Shown: positions 34,119-42,939 of the stretch, one piece after another
Numbering within the stretch: the first letter of the stretch is position 1
How the letters are laid out: every line of letters starts with the position of its first letter
DNA from: Sphingomonas sp. 28-66-16
Lineage (GTDB): Bacteria; Pseudomonadota; Alphaproteobacteria; Sphingomonadales; Sphingomonadaceae
Assembly: GCA_002281485.1 (NCBI GenBank)
Contig: NCGF01000002.1
Location: 1 to 64,000, forward strand
Direction of reading: 5' to 3'
Length of the DNA: 64,000 bases
The notes under the pieces: generated by a model
The model's input: only the letters and a program-made list of their open reading frames with translations
Databases searched by the model: none
What the model was told of the DNA's origin: nothing
Position numbers and translations under genes: made by a program

Positions 34119-36380
34119 ATGGCGAAAAAATTCCTGGCCGGCACGGCCATTGTTTTTCTGTTCCAGGCGCACGCAGCGCTGGCCCAGGAGGCCAAGAGGG
34201 CGCCCGCCGATCCCGCCGCAGCGCAGACCGCATCGGAGGGCGACATCATCGTCACCGCGCAAAAGCGTGAGCAGAATATTCTTCAGGTTCCCGTTGCCGT
34301 CAGCGTCATCAATCCCGACACGATCAAGGCCGCGCAGGTTACCGATTTCAGCGACGTCACCCGCGTTTCGCCCTCGCTGACCATCAGCGAAGGCGGCACG
34401 TCGGCATCCGCCGTTGTTTCGCTCCGCGGCATCGGGACGAGCTCGTTCTCGACCAGCGCTGAACCTGCCGTTTCGATCATCGTCGACGATATCGCCCTGC
34501 TTCAGCAAGGGCAGGCATTCGGCAAGCTCAACGACATTGCCCGGATCGAAGTGCTTCGCGGCCCGCAGGGCTCGCTGTTCGGTAAAAACGCATCGGCGGG
34601 CGTGATCAACATCGTCACCAACAATCCCTCACGTGACCTGAGCGGATATGTGGAGGGCACGCTGACCGACGACGATGAAGCCAAGGTGATCGCGATGCTG
34701 TCGGGGCCCCTCGGCGCAGATGCCGGATTTCGGATCAACGCCTTTTATGCCGACCGCAAGGGCTACATCAATAATCTGACCAACAATACCCGGCTGAATG
34801 GCGAAGAAAGCTACGGCGTTCGCGGCAAGTTCACCTTCTCATCCGGACCCGTCAATGTCGCGCTGACGGCCGATTACAGCAAGACCAGGTCGAATGGGAA
34901 TGCGACGACCTACGCCGTTCTCGCGCCGACCACCCGGCAGAACGGGGCGCCTATCGACCTGACGGGCATCAATGTCGGGATCGGCAACAACGCTGTCCGG
35001 TTCAATGTCGATAACGTCGGGAACAGCGACCAGCTGCTGCTGGCCGCAAAGATCGATATCGATGTCGGGTTCGCCACGCTGACCTCGACCTCCAGCTATC
35101 AGGACTGGAAGCTCGACACCTTGACGGACAATGATTTTTCTCCTGCCAACACGATCAACCAGGGCGGCCCCTATCGGACAAAGCAGTTTACCCAGGAATT
35201 GCGGTTGACGTCGCCCTCGAGCGGCAAATTCAATTACCTTGTCGGGCTCTATTACGCCGACGGATCGACCGACCGCACGTTCACCCGCACGGTGCCAGGC
35301 TTCCTCGCCTTCCTTCGGCAGAACTGGGACTCGACGGCATCGACGAAGACCTACGCAGCCTTTGCGCAACTCGGCTATGATTTCTCGCCATCGACCACGC
35401 TGACGCTTGGCGGACGCGTCAATCATGAGAAAGTCGGCGTGTTCTTCTCCGACAACCGCTTTGCGCCACCGGTGGTGTATCGGGGGTCTGCCAGCGACAC
35501 CGCCGTCACCGGCAAGGCATCGCTGCAGCAGTTCTTGGCGAAGAATCTCACGGTCTATGCCTCGATCGCGACGGGCTACAAGGGGCAGGCCTATGACATT
35601 TCTTCCGGCTTCAACCAGTCCCGGATCGATAATCTGGTCAAGCCCGAACACTCGGTCGCCTATGAAGTCGGCATGAAGGGGCGGTTCTGGGACAATAAGG
35701 GATTTTTCAGTCTCACGGGTTTCTGGACCGACTATAACAACTTCCAGTCGCAAAGCGCCGAGTTCATCGCCGGCGCGCCGCAGTTCGTCCTCCGAAACGT
35801 CGGTCGGCTGCGTACCAAGGGGATCGAGTTCGAAGGGTCGGTGCGGCCGGTCGAGGGGTTGAGCCTGTTCGGCTCGGCCGCCTATATCGATGCCAAGATC
35901 CGTTCCTTCCCCGGGGCGGCCTGTTTCCCGAACCAGACGGTTGCGCAGGGCTGCACCGCTTTGGCGGGCACGACCACACTGGTGCAGAATCTGGCCGGCG
36001 CCGATCTGGCAAACTCGCCGAAGTTCAAGTTCAACCTGGGGGGCCTGTTCGAAAAGCCGATCGGCGGCACCCCGATGAGCGCTTTCCTCACCGCGAACTA
36101 TACATGGCAAGACAAGGTCAATTTCTCGCTCGACACCAATCCAGCGACGGTCCAGGCTGCCTATGGGATCGCCAATCTAAGCGTCGGTCTTCGCCAGACC
36201 GAGCGTCGCAACTGGGAAGTATCCCTTTTTGTCAACAATCTGTTCGACAAGGCCTATGCTGCCTCGCTCATCGACTTTACCGGCAACGGCTATTCATCGA
36301 CGGCCATCATCCAGCAGGTTCCGCGCAATTTCCGCCGGTACATCGGCGTTCGCCTGCACTGGGGCTTCGGCGGTCGTTGA
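34119..36380 (+). CDS. TonB-dependent receptor of the carbohydrate locus
   Basis: A 753-residue outer-membrane receptor with signal peptide (FLAGTAIVFLFQAHAALAQ), plug start GDIIVTAQKREQNILQVPVA, VVSLRGIGTSSFSTSAEPAV and RIEVLRGPQGSLFGKNASAG, then the barrel and an ending FRRYIGVRLHWGFGGR. GAGAGG eight bases before the ATG decides the start; the longer frame reads into the MFS gene. A perfect FadR-type operator lies upstream. It probably brings oligosaccharides or glycosides of the locus across the outer membrane. A GC-rich hairpin without a T run (36396-36428) follows the stop codon. Confidence 0.93.
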   Translation: MAKKFLAGTAIVFLFQAHAALAQEAKRAPADPAAAQTASEGDIIVTAQKREQNILQVPVAVSVINPDTIKAAQVTDFSDVTRVSPSLTISEGGTSASAVVSLRGIGTSSFSTSAEPAVSIIVDDIALLQQGQAFGKLNDIARIEVLRGPQGSLFGKNASAGVINIVTNNPSRDLSGYVEGTLTDDDEAKVIAMLSGPLGADAGFRINAFYADRKGYINNLTNNTRLNGEESYGVRGKFTFSSGPVNVALTADYSKTRSNGNATTYAVLAPTTRQNGAPIDLTGINVGIGNNAVRFNVDNVGNSDQLLLAAKIDIDVGFATLTSTSSYQDWKLDTLTDNDFSPANTINQGGPYRTKQFTQELRLTSPSSGKFNYLVGLYYADGSTDRTFTRTVPGFLAFLRQNWDSTASTKTYAAFAQLGYDFSPSTTLTLGGRVNHEKVGVFFSDNRFAPPVVYRGSASDTAVTGKASLQQFLAKNLTVYASIATGYKGQAYDISSGFNQSRIDNLVKPEHSVAYEVGMKGRFWDNKGFFSLTGFWTDYNNFQSQSAEFIAGAPQFVLRNVGRLRTKGIEFEGSVRPVEGLSLFGSAAYIDAKIRSFPGAACFPNQTVAQGCTALAGTTTLVQNLAGADLANSPKFKFNLGGLFEKPIGGTPMSAFLTANYTWQDKVNFSLDTNPATVQAAYGIANLSVGLRQTERRNWEVSLFVNNLFDKAYAASLIDFTGNGYSSTAIIQQVPRNFRRYIGVRLHWGFGGR

Positions 36381-36557
36381 TCCTCGCCGGGAACTCCGGG
36401 GGGCGTCGCACCACGCGACGGCCCCCTCGGGAGCGGCACCGGCCGATGTCATGATGGTCGCCCTGACGCGCAGGGGCATTGATCGTCAGAGGTTTGACGG
36501 CGGATTCGGCGCACGAGAAAGTCCGATCGAGAGTCGCCGATGTTCGGGAGAATGACG

Positions 36558-38189
36558 ATGAAGGCGATACCCTCAACGCTTTTCAAAAGCGGTGCCCTCG
36601 CCATCTCGCTCGCCGGCGCACCGCTCTTGGCAACGACGCCGGCCCAGCGGCCGCAGGCGCCGATCGTGACGATTGATAGCGGCCGCATAGACGGCACCAC
36701 CGCCGACGGCGGCGTATCGGCCTATCTTGGCATTCCTTATGCCGCGCCTCCGGTTCGCGACTTGCGCTGGCGCGATCCCCGGCCGGTGGAGCCATGGTCG
36801 GGCATTTTTCACGCCGATCGGTTCGGGCCGCAATGCGTGCAACCGCAGCGGGGAATCACGACCAATCAATATTCCGGCGCAGAGGTCACCAGCGAAGATT
36901 GCCTGTACCTCAACGTCTGGACCAGGCCGAGCCTGAAGCAGGCGCCGGTGATCGTCTTCCTCCACGGCGGCGGCTTTTTCATCGGTGCGGGAAGCATGCC
37001 GCTCTATGCTGGTGACGGGATTGCCCGGCAGGGGGCCGTCATGGTGAACCTCAATTATCGGCTCGGCGCGCTCGGCTTTCTCGCCCATCCCGACCTTTCC
37101 AAGGAATCGCCGCACCACTCGTCGGGCGATTATGGATTTCTCGATCAGATCGCGGCGCTGCGCTGGGTCCACCGCAATATCGCGCGCTTCGGCGGTGATC
37201 CCGACAAGGTGACGATCGTCGGCCAGTCGGCGGGATCGATGTCGGTGCTCGCGCTGCAAGCGAGCCCGTTGGCGCGCGGCCTTTTCCAGCGCGCGGTCGG
37301 CATGAGCGGGGCGATCATCGGCAGCGCCGGTCCGATGACCATGCGATCGCTGGCCGATGCCGAGCGCGAAGGCAAAAAATTCGAGACGCTGATGAAAGCC
37401 AGCGACATTGCCGGCCTCCGCGCCATCCCGGCGGACCGGCTTGTCGTGCCGCGCCGACCCGATTCGCCGGCGATCGGCCCGATCGAAGACGGCTATGTCC
37501 TCCCCGACAGCATCGAATCGATCTTCGCCCACGGCAAGCAGAACGACGTGCCGCTGATGCTCGGTTTCGCGCGAGACGAGACGCTGGGGGGCTTCGGCGC
37601 GATCAGCGGCCTCGACGACTACCGCGCCGGCGCCGCTGCGCGTTTCGGGGATCGCGCACCCGCGTTTCTAGCGCTCTATCCAGCCTCGTCCGATCAGGAG
37701 GCGCAGATGCAGGCGCGTCTCGCGGATCGCGATCAGGTCATGGTGGCAGCGATGGCGGCGTGGGCGGAGGCGCAGGTCGCCCATGGCCATGCGCCCGTCT
37801 ACAGCTACATGTTCGCGCGACCGCACAGCTACACGCCCGGCGTCGCAATTCCCGACATCGATCCGGCGACGGCGGGCGCCTATCATACGTCGGAGGTCCC
37901 GTTTTGGCTCGGCACGCTGGACAGTTTCAACCGGTTCCGCACAACGCGTGACTGGACCAGGGCCGATCGCGATTTCAGCGCGGCCATGACCGAATCGCTC
38001 GTCGCCTTCGCGCGTACCGGCAATCCCGATACGGCGCGGTTCCAGTGGCCCGCTTTCGACCCCCGGCATCCGCGGTTGCTCGAACTCGGGGCGCAGGCCC
38101 GTCGTGGCGATTGGCCCGATCAGCGCAAGCTCGCGTTTTTCCAGAACGCGCCGGTCAAGGGGGAACCCTCGCCCAAGACACGCGACTGA
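36558..38189 (+). CDS. type-B carboxylesterase, exported
   Basis: A 543-residue esterase of the cholinesterase/carboxylesterase type. It has the signature EDCLYLNVW near residue 115, the oxyanion motif FLHGGGFFIGAG near 135, and the nucleophile GQSAGS with Ser224; the acid is in the IGPIEDGYVLPD region and the His near AYHTSEVPFWLG. A signal peptide (LFKSGALAISLAGAPLLA) predicts export. GGGAG seven bases upstream favours the third of three close ATG codons. It lies 177 bases after the TonB receptor gene and may deacylate the locus' substrate, for example acetyl or feruloyl esters on polysaccharide. Confidence 0.92.
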   Translation: MKAIPSTLFKSGALAISLAGAPLLATTPAQRPQAPIVTIDSGRIDGTTADGGVSAYLGIPYAAPPVRDLRWRDPRPVEPWSGIFHADRFGPQCVQPQRGITTNQYSGAEVTSEDCLYLNVWTRPSLKQAPVIVFLHGGGFFIGAGSMPLYAGDGIARQGAVMVNLNYRLGALGFLAHPDLSKESPHHSSGDYGFLDQIAALRWVHRNIARFGGDPDKVTIVGQSAGSMSVLALQASPLARGLFQRAVGMSGAIIGSAGPMTMRSLADAEREGKKFETLMKASDIAGLRAIPADRLVVPRRPDSPAIGPIEDGYVLPDSIESIFAHGKQNDVPLMLGFARDETLGGFGAISGLDDYRAGAAARFGDRAPAFLALYPASSDQEAQMQARLADRDQVMVAAMAAWAEAQVAHGHAPVYSYMFARPHSYTPGVAIPDIDPATAGAYHTSEVPFWLGTLDSFNRFRTTRDWTRADRDFSAAMTESLVAFARTGNPDTARFQWPAFDPRHPRLLELGAQARRGDWPDQRKLAFFQNAPVKGEPSPKTRD

Positions 38190-38300
38190 CCGATATCCCT
38201 GAGCACCGGCCACATTGCTCCGACAATGCCTCCCGACACGCCAAACGACAGTAAAAGAGCCATTTTTCGGGGGAAATGATAGGCTGAATTCTGGGGTAGA

Positions 38301-38391
38301 TGGCGGAGCGGGAGGGATTCGAACCCTCGATACGCTTTTGACGTATACTCACTTTCCAGGCGAGCGCCTTCGACCACTCGGCCACCGCTCC
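38301..38391 (-). tRNA. tRNA-Ser (anticodon GGA)
   Basis: The minus strand folds into a class II tRNA. The acceptor stem GGAGCGG/CCGCTCC is perfect, G is the discriminator, CCA is encoded, the anticodon stem is CTCGC/GTGAG with loop CTGGAAA (anticodon GGA), the variable arm is long and stem-forming (ATACG..CGTAT), and the T arm is GAGGGTTCGAATCCCTC. It decodes UCC and UCU. Confidence 0.96.
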
Positions 38392-38393
38392 GC

Positions 38394-39383
38394 ATGCATC
38401 CGTTCGCCACCGCCGTCTTCGGCACAATGATCGTTGCGGCTGCTCCAGCGGTTCTGGCGCAGTCCGCACCGGCAAAGCCCGTGAGCGCCCCGTCGCCCGG
38501 CGAAATCGTCAGCGCGGCGCCGGCGAGCGACTGGGTGGCGATCGCGCCTAAAGACCTGCTGGTGATGCGGCTGAAGCCCGATGCCAAGGGCAGGCCGCGC
38601 ACGGTCGTGATACAATTGATGCCGGCGCCGTTCAGTCAGGGCTGGATCGGCAACATCCGCAAGATCGCGGCAGCGACCTGGTGGGACGGCACCGCGATCG
38701 TGCGCGTGCAGGACAATTATGTCACGCAATGGGGCGATCCCGATGGCGATGACAAGGCGGCGGCGAAGCCCTTGCCGAACGGACTGGCCGTGGTGCCTGA
38801 GGGCGATTATGTCGTCGCCCGGGCGGGCTTTCTCGAGCGGCAGGGCGTGGCCGGCGGACCGGCGCTGCGAGATCTGCTGATACCGCGCAACGACGTCAGC
38901 CATTTTCACGCCTTTTACCGCGGCTTTCCGGTCGAGGCGAGCGGGACCCCCGATTCGGTGAGCGCCTGGCCGATCCACTGCTATGGCATGGTCGGCGTCG
39001 GCCGTAACTTGTCACCCGATACCGGCACCGGTGCCGAACTCTATGCCGTCATTGGTCAGGCGCCGCGGCATCTCGATCGCAATATCGCGCTCGTCGGGCG
39101 CGTCATTCAGGGAATGGAGCACCTGTCCAGCCTGCCACGCGGCACTGGCCCGCTGGGCTTTTACGAGACCCCGGCAGAGCGGGTGCCGATCGTGTCGGTG
39201 CGGCTGGCAAGCGCGCTGCCCAAGGCCGAGCAGCCGCGCTTCGACTATCTCGCGACCGATAGCGCCAGTTTTGCCCGATATGCCGCCGCACGCGCCAACC
39301 GGCGCGATCCGTTCTTCATCCGCCCGGCGGGAGGCGCCGATATCTGCAATATCCCGGTGCCGGTCCGTGCGGTGCCCGGCTAG
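38394..39383 (+). CDS. cyclophilin-type peptidyl-prolyl isomerase, exported
   Basis: The 329-residue protein starts with a signal peptide (FGTMIVAAAPAVLAQ) and contains a divergent cyclophilin domain: WDGTAIVRVQDNYVTQWGDP near residue 95 and CYGMVGVGRN..TGTGAELYAVIGQAPRHLDRNIALVGRVIQGM near 195-240. Cyclophilins catalyse cis-trans isomerisation of X-Pro bonds; this one would help periplasmic folding. The ATG is 3 bases from the 5' end of the divergent tRNA-Ser gene and has no visible ribosome binding site, which is odd. Its TAG overlaps the stop of the convergent lipoprotein gene in a shared CTAG. Confidence 0.85.
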   Translation: MHPFATAVFGTMIVAAAPAVLAQSAPAKPVSAPSPGEIVSAAPASDWVAIAPKDLLVMRLKPDAKGRPRTVVIQLMPAPFSQGWIGNIRKIAAATWWDGTAIVRVQDNYVTQWGDPDGDDKAAAKPLPNGLAVVPEGDYVVARAGFLERQGVAGGPALRDLLIPRNDVSHFHAFYRGFPVEASGTPDSVSAWPIHCYGMVGVGRNLSPDTGTGAELYAVIGQAPRHLDRNIALVGRVIQGMEHLSSLPRGTGPLGFYETPAERVPIVSVRLASALPKAEQPRFDYLATDSASFARYAAARANRRDPFFIRPAGGADICNIPVPVRAVPG

Positions 39384-39976
39384 CGGCCGATCCAGGCGGC
39401 GACGTCGGCGGCCACGCGGTTGGCGGCGCGATTGAGCGCGGGGCCGACGCTGGTCGCGCTGATCGCGCCGGTGGGTTCGCGCGCCTCGAACCGGCGCTTT
39501 TCGAAACCGTCGCCATCGCCGCGCTTGAGCACCGCCTCGTAGCTGACGATCGCGTCGCCGCTTGCTTCGTCGGCTCCGAAATTGCGCAACTCGCCCGACA
39601 GACGCGCGCCCTGATCGCCGAGCGCCTGCGCGCCGCCGAGGACGACGCGACCGGTCTTCGCCGCGATCGTATCGGCTAGCAGCCGCGCGAACAGCCGCGC
39701 CGGCGGTTCGGACCACTGGGCATCCTTGACATAGGCGATCGAGGTCTCGCTCGTCTTGACCGGCACGCGCGTCGTCGCGAGCGCCTGCGGGAACGAGGGG
39801 ACGCTGATCGCGATCGTGGGCGCGGTCGCCGAGCTCGTCGTCTCGCCGATCGGCAGCGAGACGGCGGGGGTCAGCGTCAGCAGCGAGGGCGGCGGTGCCG
39901 CGCCGAAGCTGATGCACGCCGACAGCGGCAGCGCGGCGAGCAGGGCGGGCAGCAGGATGATCGAGGGACGGGTCAT
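39380..39976 (-). CDS. ABC-type transport auxiliary lipoprotein (Mla/PqiC-like)
   Basis: A 198-residue lipoprotein: hydrophobic N-terminus ending LPLSAC, the lipobox, followed by the auxiliary-component domain with SVPSFPQALATTRVPVKTSETSIAYVKDAQWSEPPARLF. Proteins of this family accompany MCE transporters and anchor to the outer membrane. GAGG six bases before the ATG at 39976 decides the start; a GTG four codons earlier overlaps the MCE gene stop. It is the last gene of the four-gene Mla-like operon. Confidence 0.88.
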   Translation of the reverse strand: MTRPSIILLPALLAALPLSACISFGAAPPPSLLTLTPAVSLPIGETTSSATAPTIAISVPSFPQALATTRVPVKTSETSIAYVKDAQWSEPPARLFARLLADTIAAKTGRVVLGGAQALGDQGARLSGELRNFGADEASGDAIVSYEAVLKRGDGDGFEKRRFEAREPTGAISATSVGPALNRAANRVAADVAAWIGR

Positions 39977-39984
39977 ATCGGGCC

Positions 39985-40953
39985 TCACTTCTTCGCGGGC
40001 TTGTAATCGGGGAGCTTCGGCGGGCCGAGGATCGCCCCGGCACCATTCTGGTCGATCTTCTCGGCGACCGAGGTCAGTGCCGCCGCCATCGTCCGCAGAT
40101 CATGCACGAGCAGGCCGACCTCGGGGATGGTTTCCTTCGAGAAGCGCTGCAGGCCCGGCCGCGCATCGCTGACCGCGGCATCGACGATCTGAAGGCTGTG
40201 TTGCGCCGAGGCGACTGCCTTGCCGAGATTGGCGAGCGCGGGCTTGACGTCGGTGCGGACGAGCTGGTCGGTGGTGTCGGCAAGCTTGCCGATCTTTTCG
40301 GCGGCATCCCCTGCCTGTTTGAGCGTCGCGCGCGTTTCGGTGATCGTCGCGCCGAGATCGGGCGAGCGATCGGCGAGTGCCTTGGTCAACCGATTGGTGT
40401 TTTCGAGAATGCCGGTGATCGACGCCTGATTCTTGTCCGAGAGCAGATCATCGAGCCGCCGCGCGACGCTCGAAAGGCGTTCGAGCAGCTGCGGCGCCGA
40501 GCTGAGCAGCGCGCCGAGCCCGCCCTGACGGGTGGGAATCACCGGCACGCCGAACGGGCACGCCGATTGCGGATTGACCTTGGGGCAGCTGATCGGCGGC
40601 GCGCCCTTGACCGCGCCGTCGAGCTGGATCGTGCTGGTACCGGTGAAGGTGCTCTGGATCGTCGCGGTCGTGCCCTCGAGCACCGGCGTATCGCTGCGCA
40701 CGCTGATCCGGACGCGGACGAATTGCGGATCGGGCTTCCACAGCGCGATCTCCTTCACCTGGCCCGACAGAACGCCCGAAAACGCCACCCCGGCGCCCTT
40801 GTCGAGGCCGCTGACCGATTGCTTGAAGAAGATGTCATACTCCTTGTCGTCGCCGCCGTTGAGCCGCGCCAGCCAGACGACGAACAGCGCCAGCATCGTC
40901 AACAGAATGAGCATCACCGAGCCGACAAGCACGTGATTGGAGCGCGTTTCCAT
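39985..40953 (-). CDS. MCE-domain substrate-binding protein (MlaD-like)
   Basis: A 322-residue protein with one N-terminal membrane helix (HVLVGSVMLILLTMLALFVVWLA), one MCE domain (about residues 35-115, with YDIFFKQSVSGLDKGAGVAFSGV) and a long helical C-terminal region with heptad-like pattern. It should form a hexameric lipid-carrying ring or needle in the periplasm. The first 61 codons of the open frame overlap the ATPase gene and are excluded; the ATG starts 5 bases after that gene's stop. It is longer than MlaD of E. coli (183 residues), as is usual for Mce-like proteins in alphaproteobacteria. Confidence 0.92.
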   Translation of the reverse strand: METRSNHVLVGSVMLILLTMLALFVVWLARLNGGDDKEYDIFFKQSVSGLDKGAGVAFSGVLSGQVKEIALWKPDPQFVRVRISVRSDTPVLEGTTATIQSTFTGTSTIQLDGAVKGAPPISCPKVNPQSACPFGVPVIPTRQGGLGALLSSAPQLLERLSSVARRLDDLLSDKNQASITGILENTNRLTKALADRSPDLGATITETRATLKQAGDAAEKIGKLADTTDQLVRTDVKPALANLGKAVASAQHSLQIVDAAVSDARPGLQRFSKETIPEVGLLVHDLRTMAAALTSVAEKIDQNGAGAILGPPKLPDYKPAKK

Positions 40954-40958
40954 CTTCG

Positions 40959-41768
40959 TCAGTCCCCGGCTGCAGCGGTGGCGCGGCGCGCGGCGCTTTC
41001 GACCGTTGCGGTCGCCGCCCGGCCGCGCGGGCCGTTGAAATATTGCTGAATCCACGGATGGTCCAGCGCGAGCAATTCGTCGATCGTCCCGACCGCGATG
41101 ACATGCTTGTCGGCGATCACCGCGACCCGGTCGCAAATCGCATAGAGCGTATCGAGATCATGGGTGATCAGGAACACCGTCAGCCCCATCGTCCGCTGCA
41201 GCGACAGCGTCAGTTCGTCGAACGCGGCGGCACCGATCGGATCGAGACCGGCGGTCGGTTCGTCGAGGAAAAGCAATTCGGGGTCGAGCGCCAACGCGCG
41301 GGCGAGGCCGGCGCGCTTACGCATGCCGCCCGAGAGCTCGGAGGGGAATTTGGGGCCGGCATCGGCGGGCAGGCCGGTCATCACCACCTTATAGGCAGCG
41401 ATCTCGTCAAGCAGCCCTTGATCGAGGCCATGGTAGAATTCGCGTAGCGGCACCTGGACGTTTTCGGCCACCGTGAGCGTCGAAAACAGCGCGCCGCCCT
41501 GGAACAGCACGCCCCAGCGTCGCCGCAAGTCGATGGCGGCATCGACCGCGAGATCGATCGTCGAGGTGCCAAACACCTCGATGTCGCCCGCATCGGGGAT
41601 CTGCAGGCCGATGATCGACCGCATCAGCACCGATTTCCCGGTGCCCGATCCGCCGACCACTCCCATGATCTCGCCGCGATAGACGTCGAGATCGAGATCT
41701 TCGTGGACGAGCTGCTCGCCGAAGCTGTTGCGCAGTCCCTTGACCGAAATGATCACTTCGCGGGCCAT
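40959..41768 (-). CDS. ABC transporter ATPase (MlaF-like)
   Basis: A 269-residue ATPase with Walker A GGSGTGKS at residues 39-46, Q-loop LFQGGALFS, signature LSGGMRKRAGLARAL, Walker B LLFLDEPTAGLD and switch His in LITHDLD. The M(R/K)KR after the signature is typical of MlaF-type importers or exporters of lipids. Its start overlaps the permease stop as TGATG. It energises lipid transfer with the permease and MCE protein encoded beside it. Confidence 0.96.
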   Translation of the reverse strand: MAREVIISVKGLRNSFGEQLVHEDLDLDVYRGEIMGVVGGSGTGKSVLMRSIIGLQIPDAGDIEVFGTSTIDLAVDAAIDLRRRWGVLFQGGALFSTLTVAENVQVPLREFYHGLDQGLLDEIAAYKVVMTGLPADAGPKFPSELSGGMRKRAGLARALALDPELLFLDEPTAGLDPIGAAAFDELTLSLQRTMGLTVFLITHDLDTLYAICDRVAVIADKHVIAVGTIDELLALDHPWIQQYFNGPRGRAATATVESAARRATAAAGD

Positions 41769-42877
41769 CAGGTCCACCCCAGCCAGGTGAAGAAAACCGC
41801 GAAAAAGGCATCGAGAACGATCACGAGGAAAATCGCCTGCACCACCGCCGAGGTCGTGCGCGTGCCGACCTGCTCGGCGTCCGATTCGACGAGCATCCCC
41901 TGAAAACAGCCCGCGATCGCAATGATCGCGCCGAACACCGGCGCTTTGACCATGCCGACATAGAGATCGGTGATCGGCACCACCTCGCGGATTCGCTGGA
42001 TGAAGGTGATCGGCGGGATATCGAGCGACGCCCAGCAGAACAGGCCGCCGCCGATGATGGCGATCACCGACGAATAGAAGCCGAGCAGCGGCATCATCAG
42101 CACCGCCGCGAGCACGCGCGGCAGCACCAGCGCCTCCATCGGCGAGACGCCGATCGTGCGCATCGCATCGATTTCCTCGGTGAGCTTCATCGTCCCGATC
42201 TGCGCGGCAAAGGCCGAGCCCGAGCGGCCGGCGACCATGATCGCGGTCATCAACACGCCAAGCTCGCGCAGCGTGATCCGGCCGACCAGGTTGATCGTGA
42301 AGACTTCGGCGCCGAACTGGCGCAGCTGCACCGAGCCCTGCTGGGCGATGACCAGCCCGATCAGGAAGCTCATCAGCCCGATGATCCCCAGCGCAGAGAC
42401 GCCGACGACCTCGAAGCGCTGGACCGTGGCGTTGAACCGGAAGCGCGAGGGGTGGGTGCAGACATTGTACAGCGCGATCACGGTTGCGCCGAAAAAGCCG
42501 AGCAAGCCATAAAGCGTTCGGAAAGCGACCAGCGTCGCCTCGCCGATCTGCCCGAGCACGCGGACGAGCGGCCCGCCGCTGGCAAGGCGCATGGCGACGG
42601 GCTGATCGGCTTGCGCGACCTGATCGAGCAGATGGGCGGCGTTGCTGTCGAGTCCCTCGATCCGGGAATGATGCTCTTCGGCGAACCGGTGGATCAGCCA
42701 TGCGCCGACCGTATCGATCCGCTCGACCGCACTCAGATCGAGCAGTGCGATCGGGCCCTCGATCCTGCGCAGACGTTCGGGGAAATCTCCCAGCTTCGGC
42801 AGCGACAGGCTCCCCGTGAGCCGAAGCGTCGCTGCGCCGTCGACCTTTTCATGGGAAAAATCAGCCGGCGCATTCAT
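41768..42877 (-). CDS. MlaE-family permease with N-terminal STAS domain
   Basis: A 369-residue inner-membrane permease. Residues 10-100 form a STAS-like domain (TLRLTGSLSLPKLGDF, ALLDLSAVERIDTVGAWLIH) and the rest is the MlaE fold with conserved VGRITLRELGVLMTAIMVAGRSGSAFAA and EEIDAMRTIGVSPMEALVLPR. In enterobacteria the STAS function is a separate protein, MlaB; here it is fused. The ATG has AAGG upstream, and a GTG three codons earlier is an alternative. It is the first gene of the operon, divergent from the HAD gene with only about 60 bases between. Confidence 0.95.
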   Translation of the reverse strand: MNAPADFSHEKVDGAATLRLTGSLSLPKLGDFPERLRRIEGPIALLDLSAVERIDTVGAWLIHRFAEEHHSRIEGLDSNAAHLLDQVAQADQPVAMRLASGGPLVRVLGQIGEATLVAFRTLYGLLGFFGATVIALYNVCTHPSRFRFNATVQRFEVVGVSALGIIGLMSFLIGLVIAQQGSVQLRQFGAEVFTINLVGRITLRELGVLMTAIMVAGRSGSAFAAQIGTMKLTEEIDAMRTIGVSPMEALVLPRVLAAVLMMPLLGFYSSVIAIIGGGLFCWASLDIPPITFIQRIREVVPITDLYVGMVKAPVFGAIIAIAGCFQGMLVESDAEQVGTRTTSAVVQAIFLVIVLDAFFAVFFTWLGWT

Positions 42878-42939
42878 CGTGCCCACCCTTGCTGCAATCG
42901 GACTGGATCGGCAAGAACATAGCAGCGTATGGCAAGGCG

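Noticed and set aside
41769-42701. ATPase frame extended through the permease gene
   Set aside because: The added residues are an Arg-rich shadow of the permease in another frame; the TGATG overlap at 41766-41770 marks the true ATPase start.
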